Shown: positions 63,372 through 64,000 of the stretch, one piece after another | How the letters are laid out: the number at the start of each line of letters is the position of its first letter | Numbering within the stretch: the stretch's first letter is position 1 | Source of the DNA: an uncultured delta proteobacterium | GTDB lineage: Bacteria; Desulfobacterota; Desulfovibrionia; Desulfovibrionales; Desulfovibrionaceae | DNA length: 64,000 nt | Reading direction: 5' to 3' | Assembly (NCBI GenBank): GCA_903835685.1 | Contig: CAILNX010000029.1 | Coordinates: 62,001-126,000, forward strand | The notes under the pieces: generated by a model | Told to the model about the DNA's origin: nothing | Databases searched by the model: none | Seen by the model: the letters and a program-made list of their open reading frames with translations, nothing else | Program-made: the position numbers and the translations under genes

Positions 63372-64000
63372 ATGCTGCATCTTTCCGCCCTGCTGCAGAA
63401 CATGCCCGACATTCCCCAGGCCCGCCTGGTGTCTTCGGGCATTGCGGTCTGGGTGGCCTGGTCCAAGCAGCTCAACCCGGCCATCCAGCAAACCCTGTCC
63501 GACCATGGCGGTCTGCTCATGGCCCAGGACAACGAACAGGCCGTGTGGCTGTTCCTGTCCTCGGACGCCTTTCGCGGCGTGGCCCGCCTGCTCATCTGGG
63601 CCAGGCTCAACCCCATGCCGGTCTCGGTCCAGGTCCTCCCGGCCACGCTTCTTTCGGACTTCAAGCTGAATCTGGCCATGACCGTGTCCCCGGACATGAT
63701 CGGCCAGTGGGTGGTTCCGCCGTCTGAGTTCACGGTCTGGATGAGCCAGGCCTTGGGGGACCAGATCAAGGGCATTCCGGGCCTGGAACTGCGCGAGGCG
63801 GCCACTCCCTCGGGCCTGACCGGCGGCTCCTGGCGGCTCTTCTATGCGGACCAGGGCCTGGACTACGAGAGCATCCTGGGCTGGTACTTCGTCATGAAGC
63901 CCCTGGGCAACCCCTCGGACAAGACCTTCATCAGCGGCTGGCGGATCTTTTTCGGCGAAGTGCAGATGATCCTCCAGAAGCTGGGGTTCAAGTACCTGAT
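63372..64000 (+). CDS. Unrecognised protein, cut by right edge
   Basis: At least 209 residues are visible with no stop. Starts MLHLSALLQNMPDIPQARLV and contains GIAVWVAWSKQLNP, QAVWLFLSSDAFRGVARLLIWARLN and WYFVMKPLGNPSDKTFISGW. Many Trp and hydrophobic residues but no clear membrane helix or signal. AAGGAG precedes the ATG; ten bases after the glycosyltransferase. No family recognised. Confidence 0.7.
   Translation, partial: MLHLSALLQNMPDIPQARLVSSGIAVWVAWSKQLNPAIQQTLSDHGGLLMAQDNEQAVWLFLSSDAFRGVARLLIWARLNPMPVSVQVLPATLLSDFKLNLAMTVSPDMIGQWVVPPSEFTVWMSQALGDQIKGIPGLELREAATPSGLTGGSWRLFYADQGLDYESILGWYFVMKPLGNPSDKTFISGWRIFFGEVQMILQKLGFKYL

Overview
The window is very GC-rich, gene-dense DNA that looks like a sulfate-reducing Desulfobacterota (Desulfovibrionaceae-like) chromosome. 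The pointers are a membrane protein fused to eight c-type haem sites, a periplasmic plus a cytoplasmic CbiK cobaltochelatase (a pairing known from Desulfovibrio vulgaris), NifU-NifS-CysK for Fe-S assembly, and a NikKMLQO nickel importer suited to [NiFe] hydrogenases. I see no rRNA, tRNA, CRISPR array, insertion sequence or prophage.

Layout. 1-1.4 kb: lipid A synthesis (lpxB, cut by the edge) and coaX on the minus strand. 1.5-12.7 kb, plus strand: a bd-type-like membrane pair with an octahaem module, a giant DUF748 envelope protein, a UvrD-type helicase and thiL. 12.8-14.7 kb: a receiver protein and two unknowns. 14.9-19.4 kb: a sugar/polysaccharide operon (GT4, SDR epimerase, DegT aminotransferase, MFS). 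20-23.7 kb: nickel ECF importer. 23.7-26.1 kb: a diguanylate cyclase whose candidate promoter has a G8 tract in its spacer. 26.5-36 kb: Fe-S and cysteine supply (SufB/SufC-type minimal pair, Smr protein, nifU-nifS-cysK, cysE), interrupted by a small AT-rich orphan gene, an HD-GYP/PilZ pair and REP-like palindromes.

36-41 kb: a cobalamin riboswitch with a clear terminator controls periplasmic CbiK, BtuC/D/F-type importer genes and CbiL. 41-49 kb: a hybrid histidine kinase, cytoplasmic CbiK, a ferredoxin-ASKHA corrinoid-activator-like protein, an Rsm22-like Fe-S methyltransferase and lipB-lipA, with unusually heavy gene overlap. 49-53.5 kb: a divergent signalling cassette (REC-HDOD and PAS kinase against an 81-residue protein and a FIST-like protein). 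53.6-64 kb: cpoB, a solute-binding protein, a phosphodiesterase-family protein, a DUF2156 protein, a MATE exporter, an HD protein, two peptide-ABC ATPases without permeases, a GT2 and an unknown protein cut by the right edge.

How it fits together: nickel import, cobalt chelation and corrinoid handling, Fe-S assembly, cysteine synthesis and lipoate synthesis (LipA itself needs Fe-S) make this a metallocofactor-rich region. The most unusual parts are the octahaem bd-like complex, the sequon-rich DUF748 protein, the possible phase-variable promoter, the overlapping Rsm22/lipB/lipA genes and the FIST/HDOD cassette.
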